Assembly: GCF_019649055.1 (NCBI RefSeq)
Contig: NW_026570228.1
Span: 992,001-1,056,000, forward strand
Source: Paramacrobiotus metropolitanus
Lineage: Eukaryota; Tardigrada; Eutardigrada; Parachela; Macrobiotidae
Length of the DNA stretch: 64,000 bases
Direction: 5' to 3'
This document shows positions 11,958 through 23,675 of this stretch, in pieces. The notes beneath the pieces are model-generated. The model was not told where the DNA came from, ran no database searches, and was given only the letters and a program-made list of their open reading frames with translations. Each line of letters begins with the position of its first letter. Position 1 is the first letter of the stretch. Position numbers and translations under genes: made by a program.

Positions 11958-14900
11958 GGCGGACCAGGCACCGGTAAGACCGTCACCGCGGCAACCCTGG
12001 TGTACCATCTGGTAAAAGCCACCCGTGCCAAGTTGCTAGTCTGCGCGCCCAGTAATATCGCGTTGGACCAGCTGACGGAGGAGATCTGGAAGACCGGCCT
12101 GAAAGTGGTGCGCGTCTACGCCCAGAGCCGCGAGGGGGTGGAATCGCCCATGCACTTGCTGTCGCTGCATCGGCAGATGCTGACCAATCCCCAACTGAAG
12201 ACGCTACAGTTGATCAAGGACACCGGGGTGTTGTCGGATAAGGATGAGCGTCGGTATCGCTCGTTGCGTATGCGGGTCGAGCAGGAGCTGCTCAGCGGAG
12301 CGGATGTAGTATGTACGACGTGCGTGGTAAGTAGACATTGATGTATAATTGTTTATATTATTATTATTAATTATAAATAACTGTACTATACTTAAGCATA
12401 CGTGTTATCGTATGAATAATAATTTAATTAATGATAATAACTTACTCGTAAATAATAAAAGTACTCAATAAATAACCATTTTGATTCATAATTAATTTAT
12501 ATTATTATTGTTTACAATTTGAATTCCATTGAATCTGCTTTATGTTGTTCTGTATATTTCTGTAGAGTGCTGGAGATTCGCGCCTTCACCGGATGACGTT
12601 CAAAGTGGTGCTTATCGATGGGAGCACACAGGCGATTGAGCCGGAATGCTTGATTCCCATTGCCATGGGCTGTAAACAGGTACGCATCTGCGCTTTACAA
12701 GAATACGTTCGGCGTTTTTATGATTTTTAATTCTAATTTGATTTGGGTTAAATTTTTATTATGATTATGCGATTATTAAGTTTTATAATCAATAAATTAT
12801 TACTATAAACGATGCGTTCTAACAAGATTGACCATAAAACGGAAAGAAAACTTTGACTGTTAATTTTCGACTTTAAATTTTGATTTTGACTGTTAATTTT
12901 CGACTTTTGATTCGTGGAGATTTAAATTTAAATTTAAATTTTGACTGTTAATTTTCGACTTTTGATTCGTGGAGATTTAACCAAAAGTTCTCTTGTCGCG
13001 AAAACGGTTTTATGGTTTTCAACTTTTTTATTGTTGCATATACAATTTCCAGTTGATATTTTTTGTTGTGCTTGTCAGCTGGTACTGGTGGGCGATCCTT
13101 GCCAGCTGGGTCCGGTAGTGATGTCGAAGCAGGCCGCCGCCGTCGGCTTGAGTTCTTCCGTGTTCGAGCGGTTGATCGCGTTGGGTCTGCGACCGCACCG
13201 TCTGCAGGTGCAATACCGGATGAACCCCATCCTTTCGGACTTCCCCTCCAACGTTTTCTACGAAGGCTCCCTGGTGAACGGTGTGTCCACGCCTCCACGG
13301 TGGACCGACTGATATCCGACATGAACTTTCCTTGGCCAAGTGTGGAAAAACCCATGTTCTTCCTCAACATCTGCGGCGCGGAGGAGTTGGTCGGTGTGGG
13401 GATGTCGTTTTTCAATCGAGCGGAAGCCACCATGGTGGAGAAGATCACCACCCAGAATCCTTTGCGAATCGGGATTGTAACCCCGTATGAGGGACAGCGG
13501 GCGTTTGTGGTGCAGCATATGCCGTCGTCGAATGCCGGTTTGCCCATTAAATTGTACCAGGTACGGGCATCAGATCATCAACGATGCAGTAATTACAGAT
13601 ATTACAGTAATTTGTATTTTATCAATTTATTTGTATTTTATCAATGTTATTTCCTTTTTTGTTGAATTTGAACTGAAGTAATATCTCAGTGTGGCTCAGT
13701 GCGTGATCCTGACGGGCAGCCAAATGTACTGTGTACATTTATAACTGTTTGGTTCTGGTTCCCTTAATCTTTCGTTTTCACACTGATATAATTTTCTGGA
13801 AAGCAAAGTTGGTAGAAAGGAACTATCGAACACACCAGATTTATTTTAATTTCAAGGCTTTGGATGGCGAAACTACCCGTGTTTGCGTTCATTTTCTTAG
13901 AAATAAAATCTAAATTTGTTGTTGCGCATGTGTAGACAGCTGAAGTGGCCAGCGTGGACGCCTTCCAGGGCCGTGAGAAAGACCTGATTATCTTGTCATG
14001 CGTGCGTTCCAACGCCCACCAGGGCATCGGTTTCCTGAAAGATCCGCGGCGTCTGAACGTAGCCCTCACTCGCGCCAGATACGGCCTCATCATCGTCGGC
14101 AACGCCGGGATCCTGTCCAAGCAACCCTTGTGGAATCGTCTCCTGCACCATTTTGCCGCGTCCGGTCTGCTGGTGGACGGACCGCTCAGTCGCCTGCATC
14201 CCTCCACCGTCGAGCTGCCCCCACTTACGCTTTTGCGAAGCCCCACCCCCGTTTCCGGTCGCGATCTGGAATCCACGCTGCTGGAAGTGCGTTCCGCTCG
14301 GATGCCGGGCGTGGAGAACCGCCCGCATCTGCCGCCGAAGTATGCCCGCCGCAAGGACCCCATGGCGCTGCAGGACCCGGTGCACGCCGTCAGTCCGCAG
14401 GCCGTCCGACGTGCAGCGGCCAGTGCCAACGTGCAGATGCCTACATGTCTGTTGGTCCCCGATATGTTGAGGCAGGAGCAGTATCTGCCCTGGATGATGG
14501 TACCAGAGGCACAACGGCCGAACCGCGACTATTCGCAAGCCATGACCATGTCGCAGGGGATGTCGCCGGGCATGATCCAGGGATCCAGCTATAACCTGAG
14601 CCAGAATTCCGGGTTCATGGGCAATCTGTCGCAGAGTACTTATTCCAACACCCAGTTGAACCAAGGTAAGCGGCGGTTTTCGGGTTGAAATTAAGCGATG
14701 AATTGAAATAATGGTTAGCCTTTTTCGGGTATTAGACTGGCATTGCATTATGTTGGTTACATTAAATTTTCGATTGTTTAATTATTTGTTTTTAACTTGT
14801 GTGCAGTTGTTCGTCTTTTATCGCATTTTACGTCTTTTTAATTTTTTGCGTCTATTTAATTTTTTTGCATTATGTGCAATTTTAATTTCGCTTTCAATGG

Positions 14901-14962
14901 CTGTCTTAGTCTTTATTTTTTTTCTCACTAATTTTCGATTAGGTGCAGGTGACTACGTTTAA
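11958..14962 (+). CDS. UPF1: UPF1-like RNA helicase core, 5'-truncated, Walker B altered, frameshifted
   Basis: Exons 11958-12326, 12566-12679, 13079-13560, 13936-14665 and 14943-14962 join in matching phases. The product follows the UPF1 helicase: Walker A GGPGTGKT (GPPGTGKT is usual), [60 protein letters not shown] and [16 protein letters not shown]. It ends in a short tail with several SQ motifs (MSQGM, LSQNS, LSQST), the type phosphorylated by SMG1-like kinases. Three things are odd. The CH and 1B domains that precede Walker A in UPF1 are absent upstream. Motif II reads LIDGSTQA where DEST is expected, so the catalytic Glu is Gly. After LVNGVS the frame shifts by one base near 13284-13307, where the original frame meets TGA 13310-13312. 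UPF1 drives nonsense-mediated decay; this copy looks ATPase-dead and is probably a decaying duplicate. Confidence 0.85.
12850..12981. repeat. Tandem repeat in UPF1 intron
   Basis: A unit of about 42 bp beginning TTTTGACTGTTAATTTTCGA and ending TCGTGGAGATTTAA occurs at about 12884-12925 and 12939-12980, with a shorter third copy just before. It lies in the intron between exons 2 and 3. Confidence 0.75.
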
Positions 14963-14992
14963 GCAGCCTGGACAAGCCGTGGCTGTGCGGTG

Positions 14993-15035
14993 CGCGGCTA
15001 TTCGGAGGCCATGATCATGTCGCAAGGGAATGTCG
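14993..15035 (+). repeat. Duplicated fragment of the UPF1 SQ-tail coding sequence
   Basis: The stretch starting GCGCGGCTATTCGGAGGCC and containing ATCATGTCGCAAGGG mirrors 14523-14570 inside the last long exon (GCGACTATTCGCAAGCC, ACCATGTCGCAGGGG). It lies just after the stop codon at 14960-14962. A short internal duplication has been left in the 3' UTR, or the tail once continued. Confidence 0.55.
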
Positions 15036-15464
15036 CAAAACGTATCGTGGTGAGCCAAGCCAACCGGTGATTACGTATAACTTAATACAATTTTACATGT
15101 GTTTTTTCTCCTAATTTGTTGTGATCTGTTTTATTTATCTACGGGTTTTTTGCGTTAAGTTAATTTAATTTTGTTTTTAATAGGACTTCTTTTGCCTACT
15201 AAATAATCTTCTCATTTTAGATTTAATAATTTTCCGATCGTTGCGCAGTTGGTTTGTTGAAAGCGCATCATTTTGTCTTAAAAACTTACTGAAGAGCGTA
15301 ATGCAATTTTGTAATAAAATTATGCGTCCTTAAAATGGAAAACGATTTGGTAACAAACTGAATGATCTGCATCAGCCGAAAAAAAATGGAAACTCAAGAA
15401 GAAATCGCTCCGTAAAATACGAAGAATAGCAAAAACAAATTGGTATTCCGACACCGGTTGTTTG
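15036..15464. other. Intergenic spacer, no gene seen
   Basis: AT-rich sequence between the convergent ends of the UPF1-like gene and the minus-strand gustatory-receptor-like gene. It contains AATAAAA at about 15314. Nothing else is recognisable. Confidence 0.3.
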
Positions 15465-17278
15465 TCAACCGCACACACACTGCACAATTTGGCTCATATT
15501 TAAAACGTTATTAAAGCGATCGCTTCCCGCAGACAGCTCCGTTGAAACGAAAGTGATAGTGACAATGAGAGCAAAGACCTGCAAGAAGAACGGATGTCTT
15601 TTTTTATTGATGCTCAACTTAAACGCCGAAAGGAACGCCACAACCAAAACACTTAATTGATTTTCCACGATTCATACCTTCAAGATGTGCATGTGGTTCA
15701 GATCCATCACGCCACCGGCTTGAATGCTCATCTTCAGGTGCTTCTCATTAAGCAGCAACGCGTCAAAATAAACCGAAATTTCATTACCCTGTAATGCAAA
15801 CGTTTCCTATCTGATATCTTCAGAATGATATTTGCAACAAGACCACTGAAACGAACAGAAGCTAAAGCAGTTCTTTAGCATACCTCTTTCCTTTTCGAGC
15901 ACGAGAGTACTTCATTGAGAAGCGTCGTAATTATCTCGCTAATTCGTTGGTTCTGCACATTCACAAGCATTTCACTTTTATTCAGTGAATGTTTTGAATA
16001 TCCGGTAATTCACTGCCACCGACCTTTTCTTCGATTCCAAGCACCGGGACGCAAAATATCACCAAGAAGCAACCGTATATCAGATTCAGCACCCCACCTA
16101 AATTATAATATACTGGTTCGTGCGGCAGGATGTTGGAGGCGGCCATATATCCCAGCATCGTCCCGGTATCAGCGACAAAAGCGAATAGAAAAATCCATTG
16201 AAAGGCAGAACTCATTTGCTGAGCGAAAGTGTGCAGGCCTCGGCGTAATGGCAAAAGCTCTTTGATGTTTCTAACATTATGTGGCTGAAGCATATCGGTC
16301 GGTGTCATGGCACTAAGCTCTGCAAGTTCATACTCGTAAAGGTCAATGCTGATTTCCAAGATATATCCATATCCTAGAAAGAGAATTTGCGGCAGCATGG
16401 AAATACTTATGGGAATGATTCCACAAGTCAGCCATATCAAGTAGAATTTCCAGCGCACTATAACCAGACCGAAATTGACCAAGGTTTTGCTGGACTCCAG
16501 CAACTGGTTGACCGTGAAGTTGTCTAGTGCGTAGTTCCGCGTCCAGTTTTTCAGATCCCATGCAACGTAAACAATCACGGTGCCGAATAAACAGCCCAGC
16601 AACAAGCGAATCTTTTTGATGGTTGTCGTTGGCTGGAAATGCCGGTGATGGCTTATCTTGTAGATGAGATCTTTCGCCAATGGCCGCAAGAGTTTTATGG
16701 CCTCCTTCTGTTTGCCAAATGCTAAAAGGACCAGTACCGCTCTGGCTGGCCGCACAACGTCCAAAAAGCGGATGAGAAGGTCTGACAGCTGTTCTTGGCA
16801 TTTTTGTTCTCAGCTGACCGGCATTTTTGGCTGCCTCGAGCAGCAATCGCAAGATATAGATGGCTGTCATGATAAAAGCTGCCAGTGTGAGCACAATATG
16901 CAATGTGCGGTGGAGTATCCCCGCGCATGTTAAAGGTTGTGCTTTTCTGAATGGTGAAGGGATGACAAGCAGGACATGAAAATACTCGATTAACATTAGA
17001 ATGTACTGGGCAACGTGGTTCTTTGCTACAAAATTTCGTGAAGCCATGATGCAAATAACCCGGATCGACGCACTTATATGATGGTAAGGAATTGTGCGGA
17101 AGCTGCTTCCGCATCCAAGTTTGCCAAAGAATAAATAGCAAAGAAAAGCCATTACTTTTTTCTCCAGGGTCAGGCGGTGCATATACACTGCAAGTGGTAA
17201 ACTTACTACTGTAAACAAAGGATGAAGAATCTCTATGGTATTACGGCAACCCATACTCCCAGTATTTTTTGTAAACAT
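15465..17278 (-). CDS. Gustatory-receptor-like 7TM protein (one frameshift)
   Basis: The main part runs from ATG 17278 down to a donor after 16024. A last exon, 15578-15465, encodes the final helix (VTITFVSTEL) and the end MSQIVQCVCG. Splicing is phase 0 and is supported by the paralogue at 20.2-22.8 kb, which has the same exon boundary and a similar ending (NMSQIIHCAC). About seven or more hydrophobic segments are present, including HIVLTLAAFIMTAIYILRL, LIWLTCGIIPISISMLPQIL and GCLFGTVIVYVAW. There is no cleavable signal and the last helix is close to the C-terminus, as in insect gustatory-type receptors and their relatives. The frame breaks once, in a run of five T (plus strand 16801-16805): with four, LRTKCQEQLSDLL continues into FLDVVRPARAVLVLLAFG. 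A homopolymer error is as likely as a mutation. The family call is by topology and the paralogue, not by a strong motif. Confidence 0.65.
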
Positions 17279-17336
17279 GTAAACGGTATGTAACCGATCG
17301 GAAAAGGATCGCCCGGAAGCTTTATTTACTCTGGTC

Positions 17337-17342
17337 TATATA
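17337..17342 (-). promoter_or_regulatory. Possible TATA box of the gustatory-receptor-like gene
   Basis: TATATA about 60 bp upstream of the ATG at 17278 on the minus strand. Position alone supports it. Confidence 0.3.
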
Positions 17343-17937
17343 ACAACGTTTTCCACAAACCCATCCGGAAACAAGAACTACAGTGCAAACTCAGAAATTT
17401 TTACGAGGCGCCCACGTACGTGCAGGCACATGTAGCCGAGTTGTGCATAGTCACATAGTGCACCTGCGTATTTTCCCTCTATACACTTTCGCTCTTGTTT
17501 CTGGACGGCCTGTATTTTCTAATAGCATTAGGCTCTTGCGAACTGCACAGCAAAAGTTCTTTCTTTTAGAGATCCTCTTCGAGGGGTTTAACTTGACAGT
17601 TACCTTTGCGCCATTATAATACTAGTAAATTTGTGCAGTTAACGGTTCATACCGGCTTTGCAGCATGCCAAATAGGTGGCAACTTTGGAATTTTTTTGGG
17701 TGCTTTATTTAGTACGTTCTCAAATTGGATGGTTCATCAAAAAGCTTGTGAATCGCTTTTTAATGGTATAATTTAAAAACTCTGGTTTTTAGTGGGAAAC
17801 GCAATAAAAATTGTTATGCTGTGGTAGCCCTAGAAAAAATTCTTACAGGTAACCGAATGCTTGATATGTTTTGCGATGTGTTGCTACTCGTAGAGTACAT
17901 ACAATGATACATGCAGTGGGTTCACTATACCGACGGC
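17343..17937. other. Intergenic, no gene seen
   Basis: Mixed sequence between the receptor gene's 5' end and the hypothetical minus-strand frame. No motif is recognised. Confidence 0.3.
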
Positions 17938-18598
17938 TTACCTTGCAAGTTGCAGGCAAGATATAATTGTCATCCCCTTCGAAATTAACAAATGAGGCAG
18001 TGCTATGTATTCTTCAGATTTCTGTGTGTACGGATGTTTCGGCAACCGGAAACGTAGGAATTTGAGAGAAACTCCAAAACGAAATTTGGCAGAAGCTACA
18101 GGCGATCTTTTTAACGGCGTATAACGCCACGCGGCAGATTTTCGGCTTCCGTCGCAACTCACAGTTTGTTCTTGGGGTTTTAGTCAGTTCTTTGGTCTGA
18201 TTTATGGCTTTGTTTACTAGTTCGATCCAAGTCGAGATATCCGCGTACAGTAGCGGCAAATGGAGGTACTGCAATACTGTAATAAATGTGATAAAGTTTA
18301 AGATAATGACATAGCAGGACTCAATCTCTACTTCTGTCCAGAAAACAAAAAAAATACACCGTTGGGGACCACAATGCAACCCGATTTTTGGACAGGTCCC
18401 TTTTTCAGACGCTTTTGCGTTAATGAGCTGATGGCGGCAGCCACTTCCACTAAAAAACGGTATTTGTTCGGAATTACTTTTGACCCAAGGAAAAATTTCT
18501 GTTTCCGTTAAGTACAGAGTTTCTTGGTAATTGTGCCGTCTTCGTGCACAGTTATCAAGAAACCCTGTACCTGCCTTTGTACTGGAGCTATTGGCCAA
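17938..18598 (-). CDS. Hypothetical protein with one membrane segment
   Basis: The longest minus-strand frame here is 194 codons (18598-18014); a further frame overlaps its end. It has one strongly hydrophobic stretch (YVIILNFITFITVLQYLHL) followed by a segment, DISTWIELVNKAINQTKEL, that faintly recalls the loop after a membrane helix in gustatory-type receptors. It lies between two such receptors and may be a fragment of a third. The N-terminal part is rich in Cys, Ser and Lys and looks unlike a conserved protein. A chance frame cannot be excluded. Confidence 0.25.
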
Positions 18599-20203
18599 CA
18601 GCTTTAAGAAAGCAAATAAATTTAGATTATTAAGGCAGGATCAGCAAAAATGTCCAACATCAGTTTCTCGGATAAACTGATACTGGAGATTCGAACTGAT
18701 GTTCAACTTCAACTTTATCCACATACCGGCATACGTGAAAACAGAAAACTTGTACGGAGATAATGAAGAACCATGACCTTAAAACGTTGACACGGCGGCT
18801 TGGATAACCTGCCATCAAGTAAGACAAACCAGTTAAACTTAAGAAAATGTTATAGAAAATGTTATAGACATAGGACTTGGACGCGTATTACTGCAGCTGA
18901 AATTGTAAATACACATTTTTATTTGGTACTGTTCGTTACTATCCTAGATAGAAATGACTACCACTGGACTGGCCAACAGGCTTAGATGAGGGAACGAACC
19001 ACGAAAGAACAGAGAGATAAAACCATTAATGTTGGCAAGAACGCGCGATGCATTTAATCCATGAGATCACATTCTTGTACATTTACTCTTGATTGTTTAA
19101 TGCAGTCAGCAAGAAAGGGTACGAGAGAAAGCTTGCGCTCTCTCGCATCGTGTTTGCACATGTCAAAATTTCAGTTACTATTGATTCAACATGGGATTTC
19201 GTCACGATGTGCCGACGACATGCAGTGACTGTGTCACTGTGTGAACGGATCAGCGTTTTCGGCTGATTGCACCGTTGCTCTCTGTCGGCATTGTTCAACG
19301 GAAAGATGGTGAAGTGTAACAATTACCCACCAAAAATCAAAGGAGTGTGTTTATCGAAGACCGCGTATTCCGCGTTGTCTGAAGTTCTGTTCGTGGTTGG
19401 TTGGGGATCACGGCTGTAGCGATTCTGCCAGCATGATGAGACATTTATGTGCTGGGGTTTAGTTGCACTGATGCAGCATGTATCAGCCAAATACAGTACA
19501 TGCTTACAATTACCCCACACTGGCCCGGGGCCGACAGTGTATGTATTCAGGGTTTATGAGTCCCCAGTACGTAAACAACAACCCGATTATCCATATTTAC
19601 TTTGATTAATTTGCCGAAGTAACTTAAGTACGTAAGGTACACCATGAGGTGGCAAGTTTGAAAAAGCGATGCGACCTCAAGGATCAGTCCTGAATAAGCA
19701 AAAAATTAAAATTCTTTATTAAGATATCTTAGTTTTCTGCAGGTAACGCTATCTGTACAGCCGTTGTTTGTTAATTAGTCCATGTGGGGGCACCATGAAG
19801 GCTACGGGACGGCCGCACTCACAGCCGGCAGGGCGGCCGATCCCTCCCCAAATTATTTAACCGCAAATCTCTAACTGAGAAAAAGATCACGCCATTTGGC
19901 GGCCATGCAACACCGCCCTGCAAGGGAGTGAGCAAATTTTGCCAGTCGATCGAAGGTCATGACAGATTACTTATAGCACACAAAACAAAAAATATTTCGA
20001 CCACTGGACGGGATATTGAAGTAATCTCTGTTTTATGTGCCTCAAACACAAACGCATTTTCATTATTACCCCCTGGCGTTCGAAGCCAAACCCCAAAGGA
20101 GACCTGGACTGCTTTATTGTAAATTGTGGGATGATCGATCATGGCCAGAAAAAAATTCGCCGGCAAATGTGTTTAATGGGTTCATCAGCATTCTGTAGGA
20201 CCT
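18599..20203. other. Intergenic, no gene seen
   Basis: No conserved frame. A small tandem repeat (AGAAAATGTTATAGA) lies at about 18841-18867. A GC-rich patch at 19790-19930 contains CGGCCGC and GGCGGCC words but has no clear feature. Confidence 0.3.
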
Positions 20204-22759
20204 TTGTGTATAAGGCAACAAGAATACAATGATGAAGAGCTTAGGCTGTGCGGAATTGCTCTGAAATTATACTCACGCTACCATAGAGATCATTTTGCTA
20301 CAATGATCTACACAGACACATTGTCTACTTTAGCGGTAATCAATTGTCTTCAATCTGTATTAGGAGTCCAGCTAGCAACTGCTACCAGCAAACGTTGTTC
20401 CTGTCGGCAGCGTCTTCACCAAGCTCTTCACATCAGCTTTATCTTAGGTGGCTTCGCTATCAGCAGCATTTACTTGTTACGATTAGTCCTTTCCACGGAT
20501 TCGGACGCGGACCGCAAGCGCATGTTGTTATCCGATTTTTTTAACTACATTCAGGACATCATGAAACCGGCACGCGGTGCTTTGGTCTTTTTGGCATTTC
20601 GCCTGCGGCAGCAGGAGTTAGCGGCACTGCAACCGCTGGCCAGAGATTTACTAAATTTAGTCTCCGCCCATAGGTTTACCACCTGGGTTACATACCAACG
20701 CATTAAGTTTCTCCTGTTTAGCATCGTTATATTGATGATCCTGTATATCGGATGAGACTTTATCACGTGGTTGGTTAACCACTACTACCTATCTTTTGCG
20801 CTGGACCGTTTCACAGAAGACAGTCACACCCTAGCCCAGCTCGGTGCAGTATGGAAACGCTGGAAATTTTATCTGTTGTGGCTCGTGTTTGGAATCATAC
20901 CGATCGCGTTCTCCATGTTGCCGCAGATGCTCTTTCTTGTACACGGTTGCGTGCTGAAACTGGGAATAGATTTGTACGAAGACCGGCTGCAACAAATGCT
21001 GATAACCTCGCCTTGTAAATTGGTGCAGCCAGGAAAGGGCCAAGAACTTAAGGGAAGTGGCCCGGTACATGGTACCAAATTCGTGTACCTGCACCGAAAC
21101 TTTCACTTTCGCGCACTCAGAAACCATTTTTTCTCTTGTTTGATGACATTCTGTTGCCAAATGATTTGTATACACTGCCCTGAAAACCGTTTGCGCGCGC
21201 AACATCCGGTTCGGGAACTATAGCTGTTCGAAGATTCCGAAAAGTTTAAATGCATTCAGGTGTACCAAAAGTCTCATTATGGACCGATCTCCTTCAAATT
21301 TTGCACGTAAATGCGCATGGCCACGAAGAACGTTTTTACACCGATCCACTGTTCCAGCATGATTTTAAAAATTTAAAATGATTTTCAAAAATTTTAAAAT
21401 TCATTTTAAAATTTGAAAAAAATCATGGAAGTATGGATCGGTGTAAAAACGATCTTCATGGCTATGTGCATTTATGTGCAAAGTTTGAAGGAGATCGGTC
21501 CATAATGAGACTTTTGGTACACCTGAATGCATTTAAACTTTTTGGAATTTTCGAACAGCCATAACTCCCGAACCGGATGTTGCGCGCGCAAACGGTTTTC
21601 GGGGCAGTGTATACAATTCCTCTGGCTACAGAATCCCATAAACCGAAACAAAAATGTGTTTGGGAGTGCGCGAAAGTGAAAGTTTCGGTGCAGGTACACG
21701 AATTTGGTACCATGTACCGGGCCACTTCCCTTAAAGAGCTTATTCAGCTGCGGCGAAGTCTGCACAAGTTTGCGATGCAGATAAGTGTGGCGTTTCAGTG
21801 GGTATCGGCACTGGCATTCGGCGTGGATGCCCTGACGATGCTTGGTTTCATGGCGGCTGCCAAGATTTTATCGCACGAGCCGGATTATTCCAGTCTGGGC
21901 GGGGTGCTTCTATGTGGATGTTTCCTGATTATATTCTGTGTACCGGTACTGGGCATTGACGAGCAGGTATCATGCTAAATCAGGGGACTGGAAAGGAAAA
22001 CATATGTTATAAAGAGAAATAAAAAATTAGGCGCGTTTTCCGAGAAATATTTACCGTGCTATTCCGGCGCGGAAATACAGTTATATTTAAACATCTTATT
22101 AAACTGGCGAAAATCAAAGAAAATCAGTACATGTGAAAAAGTTAATTTTAAAATACATACTACAGATATACAGCTGTGTGGGGTGCCGTATCGCGCAATA
22201 TGTTGAAGTGTTTTAATTGTTTGCCGTTATGAATGATCCGGTTTTTTGAAGCTTTTGACATTGGCAAAACTGCAAGGAGAACTGTTTACAGGGCCGTCGA
22301 ATCAGTGGGATTGTAACCAGCATTCTCAACGATGTCGTTTACCACTTATCAGCAGAGCAGGTACTTATGCCGATGTGCGCAGCTTTTTATGCCACGAAAA
22401 CATGTGTGCCTCGTTGTTACTACGAAGATGGAAAAAGGTTGTTTTTACATAGCGAGAAGAAGTCATGATTTATCTGAAAAGCCTCTTGCTGAGCGAAGAA
22501 AACCTGAAGCTGGAGATAAAAGCCGGTGGAACAACGTATCTGAACCGCGCTTTAATTCTTAAGGTGAACAGTTAACTCTGGACTCGTTGACACGACGAGG
22601 TTAGCGCTTGTAATGAATATAATAAATGTTCTGCTTGTTTTACAGATAACTGCATTTATCGCCACTATTACCTTGATCACAACGGAACTGTACTCGAACG
22701 ATGAGCAGTTTCTTCGCTCACTCAACAACATGAGCCAAATTATTCACTGCGCTTGTTGA
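20204..22759 (+). pseudogene. Gustatory-receptor-like paralogue, broken by TGA and by a TTAA element
   Basis: The coding matches the minus-strand receptor at 15.5-17.3 kb segment by segment: LLSDFFNYIQDIMKPARGALVF, KFYLLWLVFGIIPIAFSMLP, LRRSLHKFAMQ, LGGVLL, CVPVLGIDEQ, and a last exon at 22646-22759 ending NMSQIIHCAC. Three defects are visible. TGA at 20753-20755 sits where the paralogue has Trp (YVAWDL). A 679-bp foldback element at 21052-21730 splits the coding sequence at GQEL/KELIQL. The first membrane segments are not recognisable upstream of 20204. The donor after 21966 and the acceptor before 22646 are intact and phase 0. The gene is dead as it stands, but the exon structure is still readable, so loss is probably recent. 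Confidence 0.75.
21048..21734. mobile_element. TTAA-flanked foldback MITE, 679 bp
   Basis: Two TTAA copies (21048-21051 and 21731-21734) bound an element whose arms are long inverted repeats. The outer ends read GGGAAGTGGCCCGGTACATGG and its reverse complement, and pairing continues through GCGCGC and CTTTCACTTTCGCGCACTC to an AT-rich centre near 21370-21430. Taking out the element plus one TTAA joins the receptor reading frame exactly (GAACTTAAAGAG). TTAA duplication is the mark of piggyBac-type transposases, but no transposase is encoded. A second copy lies at 34844-35155 and relics lie at about 47.0, 53.5, 60.8 and 62.3 kb. Confidence 0.9.
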
Positions 22760-23399
22760 CGTACTGACTCAGTATTCTTGTGCCAACGTATCTACCCTTG
22801 CATAAAAACCAAATTTGTGTTCCGGAAGTTGTCACTTTTCTTGTAAAGTAAGCGTACTACCGTAATTTCCATGTGGCCGCTTGAGCCGTGAAGTCAATCT
22901 TATACTAATTGTTATCGTTACGGTTACACTATAATTTTCTTATACAGGTAGCAATCGAAGGCATACGATATCAGCTACTTCATAAGATGTCTTTAGATAG
23001 TGCAAACTGCAAAGTACATATTAATTTTCTTTGAGGCGACAAAATAAAAAAACGGTTCGAAAAGGAAAAACAAATTGCATTACTGCACAAAACATGTGTA
23101 GTGTAAACTTGTAACACATCGCACATGCATAATTTTAAGGTTTAACGGCAACTGAATTTTTCAGCTAAATAGAAACCTCCGTGAACGATCGGAACCCTGA
23201 GTACTGCATAACCGCAGCGGTGCTGAATCGGTTACCCAACGTGGTTACTTAGGCAGTACTGAAGAAGCACTTATGTAACTAACGGAATGGCTTCCCACTC
23301 ATGACAAATTTGCTTTTTGAAGATCTGACAATTATTGTCTCTAAATTTATGCGCTTTAATAAAGCAGCAATTATTGTGAAGAAAAATTACCGTTGTTTG
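22760..23399. other. Intergenic, no gene seen
   Basis: No conserved frame or repeat seen. The last part leads into the promoter of the first cysteine-rich gene. Confidence 0.3.
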
Positions 23400-23500
23400 A
23401 CTGGGTTTCGACGAAGTGTTTATTGGAAAACCTAGAATGTGGTGCCAGTTTACCAACCACTGCAAATATTCGGTTCCGGGTTTGTCCATTATTAGGCAGT

Positions 23501-23584
23501 ATAATTCCATTAAGGCGTGAATTATCTCGGCCGTTTTGCGCTGCCAGGCAAAATTCCTTCGCCCAACATGAGGTGCTATAAAAA
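23501..23584 (+). promoter_or_regulatory. Promoter of cysteine-rich gene 1
   Basis: ATAATTCCATTAAGGCGTGA (23501-23520) and GCTGCCAGGCAAAATTCC (23540-23557) are both repeated exactly upstream of the second gene. A TATA box, TATAAAAA, lies at 23577-23584, 99 bp before the ATG. The shared words point to a duplicated promoter and probably to shared expression. Confidence 0.7.
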
Positions 23585-23675
23585 CCAAGTGAGCTTACGA
23601 CTGCAAAAATAACAAAAGTCGCCCAATCGCTTTCCAGTACTTTGTAGTACCACGGTCTCCCTAAAAACCTTTACA

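Noticed and set aside
12948-13547. 199-codon minus-strand frame over the UPF1 exon
   Set aside because: It is antisense to a well-conserved helicase exon and crosses its intron.
21577-21730. Plus-strand coding-like start MLRAQTVFGAVYTIPLATES before the receptor segment
   Set aside because: It lies entirely inside the right arm of the TTAA element; the left arm gives a mirror-image frame. Receptor homology starts only after 21731.
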